A stretch of DNA of 7,769 bases from Actinomycetes bacterium (GTDB taxonomy: Bacteria; Actinomycetota; Aquicultoria; CAJVYJ01; JAUVQD01). A program made the position numbers and the translations under genes. Below the pieces are notes generated by a model, which was given only the letters and a program-made list of their open reading frames with translations, was not told the origin of the DNA and ran no database searches. Positions within the stretch are counted from its first letter, which is position 1. Every line of letters starts with the position of its first letter. This document shows, piece after piece, positions 1 to 6,662 of this stretch. The stretch covers positions 1-7,769 of the forward strand of contig DAOUYN010000032.1 of the NCBI GenBank assembly GCA_030666075.1, in the 5' to 3' direction.

Positions 1-443
1 GGGAGATCATGCGCTCTGTCGAGGAATACTTTCGCGTCTTGGACCGCCGCGACTACGGCGGGGGTCTCCTTTTTCCGCTTTGGTCTGATGTGTTGATCAG
101 GGAACGGCTGTCGCTCCCGACTCAGGTGGAGCGCACATCGGTCCTGCAGAACCTGCTGGCCGAAGAGGAAGAGTTGACCGCGGCCGGTGTCCTTCCCAGC
201 CTGTTTACCCAGTGCTTGGTCTGTCGGCCGGAGGACGCCGGCAAGTTGGAGTTCATTGCCGATAGAGCGCGGCGCGATTCCCGGGTGGAGAGCCCGAGCG
301 CGGTGCTTGAGTCTTTGGATATTGGCGAGCTACCGTGGTCTATCCCGGAGCCGGGGAGCGCGGGTCCAAGCGCCCGGGCTGACGCCCGGCTCGGTCTGCG
401 TCGCGTTATTCGCGGGATAGCCCGCCGTATACTCAGGAGGTAG
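1..443 (+). CDS. C-terminal part of an unrecognised protein (5' end probably outside the window)
   Basis: The frame is open from the first base to a TAG at 441-443. An ATG at 9 gives 144 residues, but the only purine-rich stretch before it (GGGAG at 1-5) is just 3 nt away, too close for a normal ribosome binding site. The ATG is therefore probably an internal methionine of a longer protein. I do not recognise the family. The visible part is soluble: an acidic, leucine-rich helical stretch (about residues 36-60 from the ATG), a segment with two cysteines (about 69-72), a Pro/Ser/Gly/Ala-rich linker (about 108-125), and a strongly basic end with about eight arginines in the last 17 residues. 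That tail could be a membrane-surface amphipathic helix (inference). The gene ends 6 nt before the YfhO gene, and the downstream ribosome binding site abuts its stop codon, so the two are probably co-transcribed. A glycosyltransferase or other glycan-locus enzyme is possible from context only. Confidence 0.6.
   Translation, partial: EIMRSVEEYFRVLDRRDYGGGLLFPLWSDVLIRERLSLPTQVERTSVLQNLLAEEEELTAAGVLPSLFTQCLVCRPEDAGKLEFIADRARRDSRVESPSAVLESLDIGELPWSIPEPGSAGPSARADARLGLRRVIRGIARRILRR
435..440 (+). promoter_or_regulatory. Ribosome binding site of the YfhO-family gene
   Basis: A perfect AGGAGG lies 9 nt before the ATG at 450 and runs directly into the TAG stop (441-443) of the upstream gene. It fixes the start of the YfhO gene. 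A ribosome terminating on the upstream gene would cover this site, so translational coupling is likely. Confidence 0.85.
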
Positions 444-449
444 CCCCAG

Positions 450-2876
450 ATGAACCGCAAGGTTCGGGAGTATCTGGCTTCAGCTCTTTATTTTGCGGTC
501 CTGGCCATGGCCCTGGTGTGGCGACAATTATTCAATCGCCTCAGCCTGGTCCCGGTCCAAGCGAGCTATAGGATCGACAATCTTTTCGGCGCCCAGGCGA
601 CGACCATCCTCGATAAATACCCGAACAACTCACTCCTTTTTGACGTCACCTTTCAGTTCTTTCCGTGGTCGGTCTACACCTTGGAAAGAGTGCAGAATTG
701 GGATATTCCGCTGTGGAACCCCTTCTCGCTGGCCGGTCTGCCGTTTATCGCCAATCACCAGTCGTCCGTCTTTGAGCTCACCAAGCTGGCCGCCTATGCT
801 CTGAACTTGGAAGCGGTATGGTTGCCGACTTTTTCTTGGTGGCTGATGATCGTGCTGGCGGGGTTTTTTACCTACGCGTTCCTACGCTCTCTCGACCTGA
901 GCGTTATTGCCGCACTGGTCGGCGGGACCGCCTTTGCGCTTTCCGGACCCATGGTGGTCTGGTTGGGTTGGCCGCATTCAAGTACGGCTATCTGGCTACC
1001 GTTCCTCCTGCTATGTGCCGAAAAGATCATCACCACCCGCCGGGCGCACTGGGTGGGATTGTTGGCGGCCGGAGCGGCTTTTGTCATTTACGCGGGACAC
1101 ATCCAGATCGCCTTTTTCGTCATATTCGCGACTGCGCTTTGGAGCCTGTTCCGGCTTATCGATCAATACCGGGCAAGTCGCGATATCAAGTGGCCGATAA
1201 CCGGCCTCGCGATCGCCGGTTTCCTAGGCCTGGGCCTGGCTTCGATCCAGTTGTGGCCGACCTTGGAGTTTGTGCGTCAGAGTGTTCTGTCTTCAGGGGG
1301 GCGCAGCCTCACAGGCGGGATAAGCGTCTGGCAGGCCTTGCGCACAGGGGTATGGCTTGACCCTCATGGATTCATGGGTTTCAGAGATGCTTTTCTCAAT
1401 CTCGGCCTATGGGTATATCCCGACCTCTTCGGCAACACCGAGATGGCGTATTTTCGGCCCGCGGGTAACTACAACGAAAACTCGGTTTATGTGGGCGTAG
1501 GCGCCGGCGTTTTCGCGCTGATAGCCCTCTTCAACCGCCGACACCGGGGACCGATGGTCTTCTTCACGCTTTTAGCGATTATCTCCATGGGGGCGGCTTT
1601 GGCCCTGCCGGGCCTGGCTCTTCTCAACTATCTGCCAGGCTTCAATTTTGCGAATATGGGCCGCATCCGCTATCTGGCATCGTTTTCGCTGGCGGTCCTG
1701 GCGGCGGTGGGGGTCGACACGATTTTTCGAGAGACAGACGGGCGCAAGCGTCGGGCCGTCCTGTTGCTGGCGGCGGTCTTATTGGCAGCTTCGATCGCCG
1801 CTGTCTTCGGATTCGTCCGCTTCTCTGCTCACCATGGCTATCAAGTGCCGGGCCCCGACATGATCACGCGGGAGCTGACGCTCCTGGCCGGGCTGGTCGC
1901 GATCGCCGCTCTTATCGCCGCTCTTTCGGGGAGCAGTCGGCGCTCAGCCGGTCTGATAGCCCGGGGGTTGCTCGTTTCTTTGGTCGCTTTTGAGTTGCTT
2001 AGTTACGGTATCCCGCTACGCGGGGGAATCGATCCGGCTCTCGTGAGGCCGAGTACTCCGGCTTTGTCCTGGCTGAAGGAGAACGCCGGGTTCGATCGAG
2101 TCACGAGTTATCGGGAGACGGCCGACAACCGCACGTCCCTTTATCCCAACAGCTCGGTGCTCGAGGGTCTATACGATATTCGCGGATACGAGGTCGTTAA
2201 GGTGAAGCGATTCGAGCAGTTACAAAGGGTAGTCGCGGGCCAAGATAGTCGAATGAGTTATCGTAAGTATAGGAGTGACTTTTTCGATATATCGGGCGTC
2301 GCTTATTTCATTCAATCGACAGGCGATTCGGAGCGCGCTCTTTTGGAGCGGCAAGGGTTGACGGTCGCTTATCAAGACGCCGACACGGTCATCTATGAGA
2401 ACCGCTCGGCCCTGCCCCGGGTGTTCGTCGCCCACATAACCCACACTGTTAAGGACGAAGATGTCGCGGTTGACTGGTTCAGGAAAGAAAAAGTCGATCT
2501 CCGGCGAGCGGCTATCGTCGAAGACGGGCCGCGTCTAAAGGGGCGCTCTCAACTGAGTCCGGCGAAGATCGTCGAGTATTCACCGGAAGCCATCGAGATA
2601 TCCGCCGATGCTCAAGAAAAAGGGATGCTTGTCCTGTCCGACGCCTACTATCCCGGGTGGAAGGCGTTTGTTGACGGAAAAGAAACTCGAATCTATCCGG
2701 TCAACGTGGCCTTTCGCGGCGTAGTCATCTCGAAGGGCGAACACCGGGTGCGTTTCGTTTATCAGCCGGACTCGTATCGTCGGGCGCTCTTTGTTTTTTT
2801 CCCCAGCTTCGCGCTCATGTTGGGACTACTGGCGTTTCCGGTCGTCACTCACTGCCGCTCGCGCAGCGGCGAGTGA
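450..2876 (+). CDS. YfhO-family multi-spanning membrane protein, putative GT-C type glycosyltransferase
   Basis: This 808-residue protein has the full layout of the YfhO family (large bacterial membrane proteins tied to glycosylation of surface polymers). After a first membrane helix (about 10-28) comes an extracytoplasmic loop with the GT-C-like acidic residue D65, FPW at 71-73, PLWN at 87-90 and a G-x-P-x-x-A-N-x-Q element at 96-104. Many hydrophobic helices follow. Family-typical pieces include a YPDLFGN element with a following NENSVYVG segment, and a GRIRYLASFSLAVLAAVGVD helix. The C-terminal extracytoplasmic domain carries the hallmark AYYPGWKAFVDG stretch and ends in one more membrane helix (about 778-800). 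The likely role is transfer of a sugar from a polyprenyl-phosphate donor outside the membrane; donor and acceptor cannot be read from the sequence. The start is set by AGGAGG at 435-440. No break or truncation is seen. The stop codon abuts that of the convergent gene. Confidence 0.88.
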   Translation: MNRKVREYLASALYFAVLAMALVWRQLFNRLSLVPVQASYRIDNLFGAQATTILDKYPNNSLLFDVTFQFFPWSVYTLERVQNWDIPLWNPFSLAGLPFIANHQSSVFELTKLAAYALNLEAVWLPTFSWWLMIVLAGFFTYAFLRSLDLSVIAALVGGTAFALSGPMVVWLGWPHSSTAIWLPFLLLCAEKIITTRRAHWVGLLAAGAAFVIYAGHIQIAFFVIFATALWSLFRLIDQYRASRDIKWPITGLAIAGFLGLGLASIQLWPTLEFVRQSVLSSGGRSLTGGISVWQALRTGVWLDPHGFMGFRDAFLNLGLWVYPDLFGNTEMAYFRPAGNYNENSVYVGVGAGVFALIALFNRRHRGPMVFFTLLAIISMGAALALPGLALLNYLPGFNFANMGRIRYLASFSLAVLAAVGVDTIFRETDGRKRRAVLLLAAVLLAASIAAVFGFVRFSAHHGYQVPGPDMITRELTLLAGLVAIAALIAALSGSSRRSAGLIARGLLVSLVAFELLSYGIPLRGGIDPALVRPSTPALSWLKENAGFDRVTSYRETADNRTSLYPNSSVLEGLYDIRGYEVVKVKRFEQLQRVVAGQDSRMSYRKYRSDFFDISGVAYFIQSTGDSERALLERQGLTVAYQDADTVIYENRSALPRVFVAHITHTVKDEDVAVDWFRKEKVDLRRAAIVEDGPRLKGRSQLSPAKIVEYSPEAIEISADAQEKGMLVLSDAYYPGWKAFVDGKETRIYPVNVAFRGVVISKGEHRVRFVYQPDSYRRALFVFFPSFALMLGLLAFPVVTHCRSRSGE
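2849..2876. terminator. GC-rich hairpin at the convergent gene junction, possible bidirectional terminator
   Basis: GCCGCT at 2854-2859 and AGCGGC at 2865-2870 form a perfect 6-bp stem around a 5-nt loop. The stem extends outward: TCACT (2849-2853) pairs with AGTGA (2872-2876) if G2871 is bulged, giving 11 bp in all. It covers the end of the YfhO reading frame, including its stop codon, and sits exactly where two convergent genes meet. No T-tract follows on either strand, so this is not a classical intrinsic terminator. It may instead pause polymerase, protect mRNA 3' ends, or be chance. Confidence 0.4.
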
Positions 2877-4532
2877 CTAATGCTCGATCACGACCGGACC
2901 CGTTGCGTAGATCTTGGATGAGCTGATCCCGTCGGTGGCGGCGAAGTGGACCCAATACTTACCCTCAGGCACCTGGCGCGTGTCCCACTTGTACGAGTTC
3001 TTTCCGGATTTAGACACCAGACCCTTGGCGATCAGCTTACCGTTGTAACCGGTGCGATTCGTATCATAGTAGATGGCCACCTTGGTCGGGCGCGGTGTGA
3101 GGCGCCCTTCGTTCCATTGGATCGTCATCCCTCTGTTTGCCCAGTCGTCGGCGGAGAGCCGGATGTAGTCGACATGGAACGTCCAGGGTTTTGACACCTC
3201 AAGCGGATCGAAGCGAAACTCGCGGACGAGTCCGTTCCAGCCGAGGTTCCCGGCCACGATCGGCATTTTTTTAAGGTCCATCGTGTAGGTCTTCCACCGC
3301 GGATAGGTGATGATGGCGTCGCTCGTAGAGTGTCTGGTCAGGTCCCACCAGTCCGGGCCCCAGATAGCCCGGGCCATCGTGCCCAGACCAAAATCGAAGT
3401 ATCCGTCATATCGATAGCGAAAGGTCAGGCGGTGATACTTGTTTGTATCGATCGGCTTGGGCACCCGCAGATGAAAGAAGCCTTCACCGATCGCTTGGCC
3501 GGGCCTCATGACCGTTTTAGCGGACATTATGCCGTTGTTAAAGCGGATGTTGGTCAGATAGTCGTTGAATTCAATGTCATTGGGGCCGTTCATGTCCCAG
3601 GGGTTGCCAGTTTCGGTCTTAGCGTAATCTTTGCCGCCCTTATCGTCGGGGTTCAAGATCGTGATCAGCGGAATACGATTGATGAGGACCCGTTTTGAAT
3701 AGACCGCCGGTTCTCCCGCCTTCTTGATGTAGAAATGGTAGACGCCCGGTTTGTAGGGAGAAGGGTTCCAAACGTAAGTGTTGTTCCTTCCGCTCGTCAT
3801 CGACGTCAGCTTTTCGACCGCGTTGTTTCCGTAGACATTGTCCCGATCGAGGTAGATCCAGGCGTTCGAGCCGGGGTTGGAGTCGGTCCATTCGAGCGAC
3901 ACGCGCCGCTTCGAGCTTTGATACAGCCTCATCCAATCGACCTTGAAGTGGACGCCTGCTTCATAGGCCGGCGTGAATCTGAAACCCATGGGTTTTCCGA
4001 CCCACTCATCGTCCGCGGCTAGATCTATTGTATATGTATGCCAGCCCTTTTCGATCCGAAAAGCATTCACTCCGAACTTGGTCCACATAGTATTGTAGAG
4101 CCAGTGTACCTGGCCGATCGTCCGCTTGCTCGAATACATCCGAAAGCTGACGCTGTCATATTTTGAGGTGTCTATCTTGTTGATCTCCCCGTCGCGGTCG
4201 AGAGGATAGCCATCGCGAAATCCGGGGAAGAGTGGATGGAAATAGGCATGACCGGTTGTTCTACCGCTCAGCACCCCGCCTTTGAATTTGAAATTATCGA
4301 TCTTAGAGAAGTACTGGCTATTCGACATGTCTGTCCACTGAGACATGTCCCAGGGGTCCGCAAAGCGCCGGCTGGCGAAGTCATTGGTCTCGGAAAAGAC
4401 CTGGTTTGAATTCGGGTTGGTGATGACGATCTTGGCCATGGCCGTGGCCGGGGAGAGCAGTAGTGCGAATAGTGCCAATGAAAAAATGCTGATCCAAATA
4501 TTTCTGAAGCTTAGGTCTCTGTCGGCTGCCAT
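2877..4532 (-). CDS. Secreted protein of unknown function built from two tandem copies of a beta-rich two-domain unit
   Basis: From the ATG at 4532 the product has 551 residues. Residues 1-33 form a signal peptide: basic N-region, hydrophobic core at about 12-27, and an Ala-Met-Ala signal peptidase I site before K34. No membrane anchor or sorting signal follows, so the protein should be exported. The mature part is an internal duplication. Unit 1 (about 35-286) and unit 2 (about 289-550) share DPWDM/NPWDM (59-63, 310-314), IDTSKYDSVSFR/IDTNKYHRLTFR (120-131, 361-372), WHTYTIDL/WKTYTMDL (164-171, 413-420), FRF...VDW/VDY before a receptor-like R-L (184-202, 439-458), and a smaller Ig- or Fn3-like part with YVWN/YKWD and a P-x-G-x-Y turn (211-285, 469-550). 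The first part of each unit resembles an aromatic-rich jelly-roll of the carbohydrate-binding kind; this is a fold guess, and no catalytic signature is visible. I do not recognise a named family. The gene is alone on this strand, between glycan-type genes. Confidence 0.85.
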   Translation of the reverse strand: MAADRDLSFRNIWISIFSLALFALLLSPATAMAKIVITNPNSNQVFSETNDFASRRFADPWDMSQWTDMSNSQYFSKIDNFKFKGGVLSGRTTGHAYFHPLFPGFRDGYPLDRDGEINKIDTSKYDSVSFRMYSSKRTIGQVHWLYNTMWTKFGVNAFRIEKGWHTYTIDLAADDEWVGKPMGFRFTPAYEAGVHFKVDWMRLYQSSKRRVSLEWTDSNPGSNAWIYLDRDNVYGNNAVEKLTSMTSGRNNTYVWNPSPYKPGVYHFYIKKAGEPAVYSKRVLINRIPLITILNPDDKGGKDYAKTETGNPWDMNGPNDIEFNDYLTNIRFNNGIMSAKTVMRPGQAIGEGFFHLRVPKPIDTNKYHRLTFRYRYDGYFDFGLGTMARAIWGPDWWDLTRHSTSDAIITYPRWKTYTMDLKKMPIVAGNLGWNGLVREFRFDPLEVSKPWTFHVDYIRLSADDWANRGMTIQWNEGRLTPRPTKVAIYYDTNRTGYNGKLIAKGLVSKSGKNSYKWDTRQVPEGKYWVHFAATDGISSSKIYATGPVVIEH

Positions 4533-4540
4533 CTGCTTGC

Positions 4541-4548
4541 CCACCCTT
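4541..4548 (-). promoter_or_regulatory. Ribosome binding site choosing the ATG at 4532 for the secreted protein
   Basis: Read on the minus strand this is AAGGGTGG, 8 nt before the ATG at 4532. A longer reading frame could begin at a GTG at 4544, but that GTG lies inside this site and would have its purine run directly against it. The ATG also gives a more usual signal peptide start, so it is preferred. Confidence 0.6.
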
Positions 4549-4729
4549 CATTTATAATGATACATCTGTGGGTGTTATCGGCTTTTTTTGGTACAAGTTT
4601 AGCGATTTATAGGCGTTTAACTGCAGATTCATACAGGCTGCAAGCTGGGTCGCCCGGTATATACCTGTCCTGCTTACGATTACTCTTTAATGTGTTACCG
4701 ATACAATGATGAGCGGTAAAAAAGGAAGC
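4549..4729. promoter_or_regulatory. Divergent intergenic region, probable promoters for both directions
   Basis: About 180 bases between two divergent genes, visibly richer in A and T than the flanking coding DNA. On the plus strand TACAAT (4702-4707) and TTTAAT (4686-4691) each match the -10 consensus at five of six positions. On the minus strand TATAAA (4606-4611) is a possible -10. None has a good TTGACA-like -35 at 16-18 nt, so no start site can be assigned. Other marks are a T7 run (4583-4589), a 10-bp palindrome GGTATATACC (4656-4665), and a near-direct repeat GTGTTATCG/GTGTTACCG (4572-4580, 4692-4700). No riboswitch or tRNA fold was recognised. Confidence 0.35.
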
Positions 4730-4733
4730 GGAG
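4730..4733 (+). promoter_or_regulatory. Ribosome binding site choosing the ATG at 4742 for cysC
   Basis: GGAG, within a longer purine-rich stretch that begins with AAAGGAAG at 4721-4728, lies 8 nt before the ATG at 4742. The two earlier in-frame ATGs (4706 and 4709) have no Shine-Dalgarno-like sequence before them. The site therefore favours the shorter, 201-residue product, whose N-terminus also fits the family. Confidence 0.65.
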
Positions 4734-4741
4734 ATGAGTTA

Positions 4742-5347
4742 ATGGCGGGTTGCACACTCTGGTTCACCGGTCTTTCAGGGGCCGGAAAATCAACGATATC
4801 AGGATTGGTTGAGGAAGAGTTGCGGCGTCGGGGCGCGAGAGTGGAGCTCCTTGACGGCGACGTCATTCGGGACCATCTAAGCAAGGGCCTGGGCTTCAGC
4901 AAAGAAGACCGTGATACTAATATCGAGCGGATCGCGTTCGTTTGCGCATTATTGACGAGAAACGATGTCATTGCCATCGCCGCAGCTATCTCTCCTTATC
5001 GAGCCGGCAGAAACCTGGCGCGCGAGGCTATCGGTAATTTCATCGAGGTCTTCGTCGACTGCCCGCTTGACGTTTGCGTCGAGCGAGACACAAAAGGTCT
5101 TTATAAGAAAGCGCTGGCGGGGGAGATCACCAACTTTACAGGCGTTTCCGATCCATACGAAGAGCCGCAAGCACCCGAGTTGACGATCAACACAGATCAG
5201 GAGTCAGCCCAAGAAAGCGCGGCTAAAGTCGTGAGGCGACTGGAGGAGCTCGGTTATATTGAGCCCATCGCCGCCGCCGATGATGTCTATAGTGAAGACG
5301 AGAAGGCCGAACTTGCCAAGCGCCTGGCCGACCTAGGCTATATGTAG
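4742..5347 (+). CDS. cysC: Adenylylsulfate (APS) kinase
   Basis: The cytoplasmic enzyme phosphorylates APS with ATP to give PAPS, the sulfate donor for sulfotransferases and for assimilatory reduction. The 201-residue product has the complete family set: P-loop GLSGAGKST (10-18), DGD (38-40), the [12 protein letters not shown] segment (52-63) that contributes to substrate binding, ISPYR with the family's phospho-acceptor-type serine (S84), KGLY (118-121) and [12 protein letters not shown] (131-142). No key residue is missing. After the kinase core (to about 173) comes a roughly 27-residue acidic helical tail ending LADLGYM, which echoes LEELGYI just before it. The ATG at 4742 is chosen over 4706 because of its ribosome binding site. 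The gene stands alone, without cysN/cysD or a sulfotransferase in view, and leads a unit of glycan-type genes. That suggests PAPS for sulfation of a surface molecule rather than cysteine synthesis (inference). It ends 6 nt before the next gene. Confidence 0.93.
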   Translation: MAGCTLWFTGLSGAGKSTISGLVEEELRRRGARVELLDGDVIRDHLSKGLGFSKEDRDTNIERIAFVCALLTRNDVIAIAAAISPYRAGRNLAREAIGNFIEVFVDCPLDVCVERDTKGLYKKALAGEITNFTGVSDPYEEPQAPELTINTDQESAQESAAKVVRRLEELGYIEPIAAADDVYSEDEKAELAKRLADLGYM

Positions 5348-5353
5348 CCGGCG

Positions 5354-6649
5354 ATGACGGAAGCGACCATAGTACACCCTTTTAGGCGGGCGGCGGTGCA
5401 GAAGTGGCTGGCTGTCGGTCTCTTGATCCGGTTCATCGTTATGCCGCTCGCCACCCACAGCGACCTGCTCTCCATCTATCAGCGGGCCCATTTGATCTTA
5501 GAGGGGCGTCCCGAGGGGCCAAGCATCAATCTGCTCAACGCGTTGCATGCCGGCTTCCTGTGGTTGGCCAGGCCGCTGATCCCGTATCAAAGCCTTTGGG
5601 GCGGCTTGCAGGAAACGTCCGTTAGCGCTGCGGAGTGGCTCAACTTCGTCAACTCGGCGGCGGTATTTCGGACTCTATTTCTCCTCAAAGTCCCTTATCT
5701 GGCCTTTGAACTCTTGGCTCTTTGGGCGTTGCTTAGCCTGGTCGAGCCGGCCAAGGCCCCGCGTACGACGGCTTTTTGGATGCTCAATCCCGTCGTGATT
5801 TTTTCGACATATATATTCGGGCGCTTCGATATCATCATCGTCTGGCTTTTATTGAGCGCTTTGATCTTGGCCAAGAAAGATCGCCCGCAATTGGCCTTGC
5901 TCACGCTCGGTGTAGCGGCGATCGTTCGCGTCTATCCGATCATCCTGGTCTTGCCCTTCGCTTTCATCCTTAAAGAACGGTGGCAGGACAGGTTTCGCTT
6001 AGCAGCCATCGGCGGTCTCCCGCTTTTCGCTTCGATGGCGCTCGGGACCTCTTCCGTGCAGTTCGGTACGGTGCAGAACTACGGCGGGATGCCGCATCTT
6101 GAATATCCTCTGGCGATGAAGTTCTTTCTCTTCGGCCAGGACAACCTGTATATCTTTGTCTTTCTTTACGCGCTGACCATCATGTCTTTGTATCTTCACC
6201 CGCGGCTCGGCTTTGAGAACCTGAAGCGGTTCTGTTTTTACGTCATGCTCATGTTCTTTGCGACCAGTTTTTTCCACCCGCACTATCTTCTGTGGCTTAT
6301 CCCGTTCATCGCTTTTTACATAGATGTCCCGCAGCTCTTACCGCTCCACGGTGTCCAGATAAGCGCTTGGATGGTATACACTTTTCAGTGGGGCCGCTCA
6401 CTTGCCGGTTATTTGATCGCCTCGATATCGCCCGCCTTCTTTTGGGCTATCGTCTCGCCGTCTGAATGGGTCGGACAGTATTACCCGGCCGACCAGTTGG
6501 TCGGCCTGGGGCGAAGCCTTTTCTCTGCCGCATGTCTGGCCATCGCATATGTGGTCTGGCGCAAGTATGGCGGGGCTTTCAACCCCACTATCGGCCGGGC
6601 GCGTTCGGAAGTAACGGAAGCGACAGCCGCCGAGGAAGGGGGCGTTTGA
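5354..6649 (+). CDS. Polytopic membrane glycosyltransferase, GT-C type (GT87/PIG-M-like)
   Basis: This 431-residue protein has about 9-11 hydrophobic helices. It has the general pattern of GT-C enzymes that use polyprenyl-phosphate sugars: a first helix (about 17-33) followed at once by an acidic loop residue (HSD, D37), an NP-V-V-I-F segment (145-150) leading to GRFD (156-159), a VRVYPIILVLPF segment (191-202), and FFHPHYLLWLIPF (306-318), typical of the late helices in GT87 and PIG-M-like mannosyltransferases. The last about 25 residues are a hydrophilic, Ala/Glu-rich cytoplasmic tail. The sugar and acceptor cannot be told. No Shine-Dalgarno sequence precedes the ATG, which lies 6 nt after the cysC stop, so translation probably depends on ribosomes arriving from cysC. 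It is in the same frame as cysC, separated from it by a single TAG. Exact family membership is less sure than the GT-C class. Confidence 0.8.
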   Translation: MTEATIVHPFRRAAVQKWLAVGLLIRFIVMPLATHSDLLSIYQRAHLILEGRPEGPSINLLNALHAGFLWLARPLIPYQSLWGGLQETSVSAAEWLNFVNSAAVFRTLFLLKVPYLAFELLALWALLSLVEPAKAPRTTAFWMLNPVVIFSTYIFGRFDIIIVWLLLSALILAKKDRPQLALLTLGVAAIVRVYPIILVLPFAFILKERWQDRFRLAAIGGLPLFASMALGTSSVQFGTVQNYGGMPHLEYPLAMKFFLFGQDNLYIFVFLYALTIMSLYLHPRLGFENLKRFCFYVMLMFFATSFFHPHYLLWLIPFIAFYIDVPQLLPLHGVQISAWMVYTFQWGRSLAGYLIASISPAFFWAIVSPSEWVGQYYPADQLVGLGRSLFSAACLAIAYVVWRKYGGAFNPTIGRARSEVTEATAAEEGGV

Positions 6650-6662
6650 TCTGCTTCGCGGA

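Noticed and set aside
818..1360. Long open frame (180 codons) overlapping the YfhO gene on the same strand
   Set aside because: It lies wholly inside the well-supported YfhO coding sequence, has no recognisable domain and no ribosome binding site, and its Arg/Pro/Gly-rich composition is typical of a shifted frame in GC-rich DNA.
3330..4022. Plus-strand open frames opposite the secreted protein gene
   Set aside because: The minus-strand gene has a signal peptide and an internal duplication that only make sense in its own frame. The plus-strand frames are Val/Arg/His-rich antisense shadows.
4533..4544. GTG at 4544 as start of the secreted protein
   Set aside because: The GTG lies inside the purine-rich site that best serves the ATG at 4532, and its own spacing to a ribosome binding site would be zero.
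4583..4589. T7 run as an intrinsic terminator
   Set aside because: No stable GC-rich stem directly precedes it on the plus strand, and it lies between divergent starts, where no gene ends.
4645..4657. Short hairpin CTGGG-TCG-CCCGG in the intergenic region
   Set aside because: Only five pairs, one of them a wobble, around a 3-nt loop. That is too weak to call a riboswitch element or terminator.
4706..4741. Longer cysC beginning at ATG 4706 or 4709
   Set aside because: Nothing like a Shine-Dalgarno sequence precedes these codons, and the possible -10 box TACAAT overlaps 4706. The ATG at 4742 has GGAG at the right distance, and its product begins just before the P-loop, as usual for the family.
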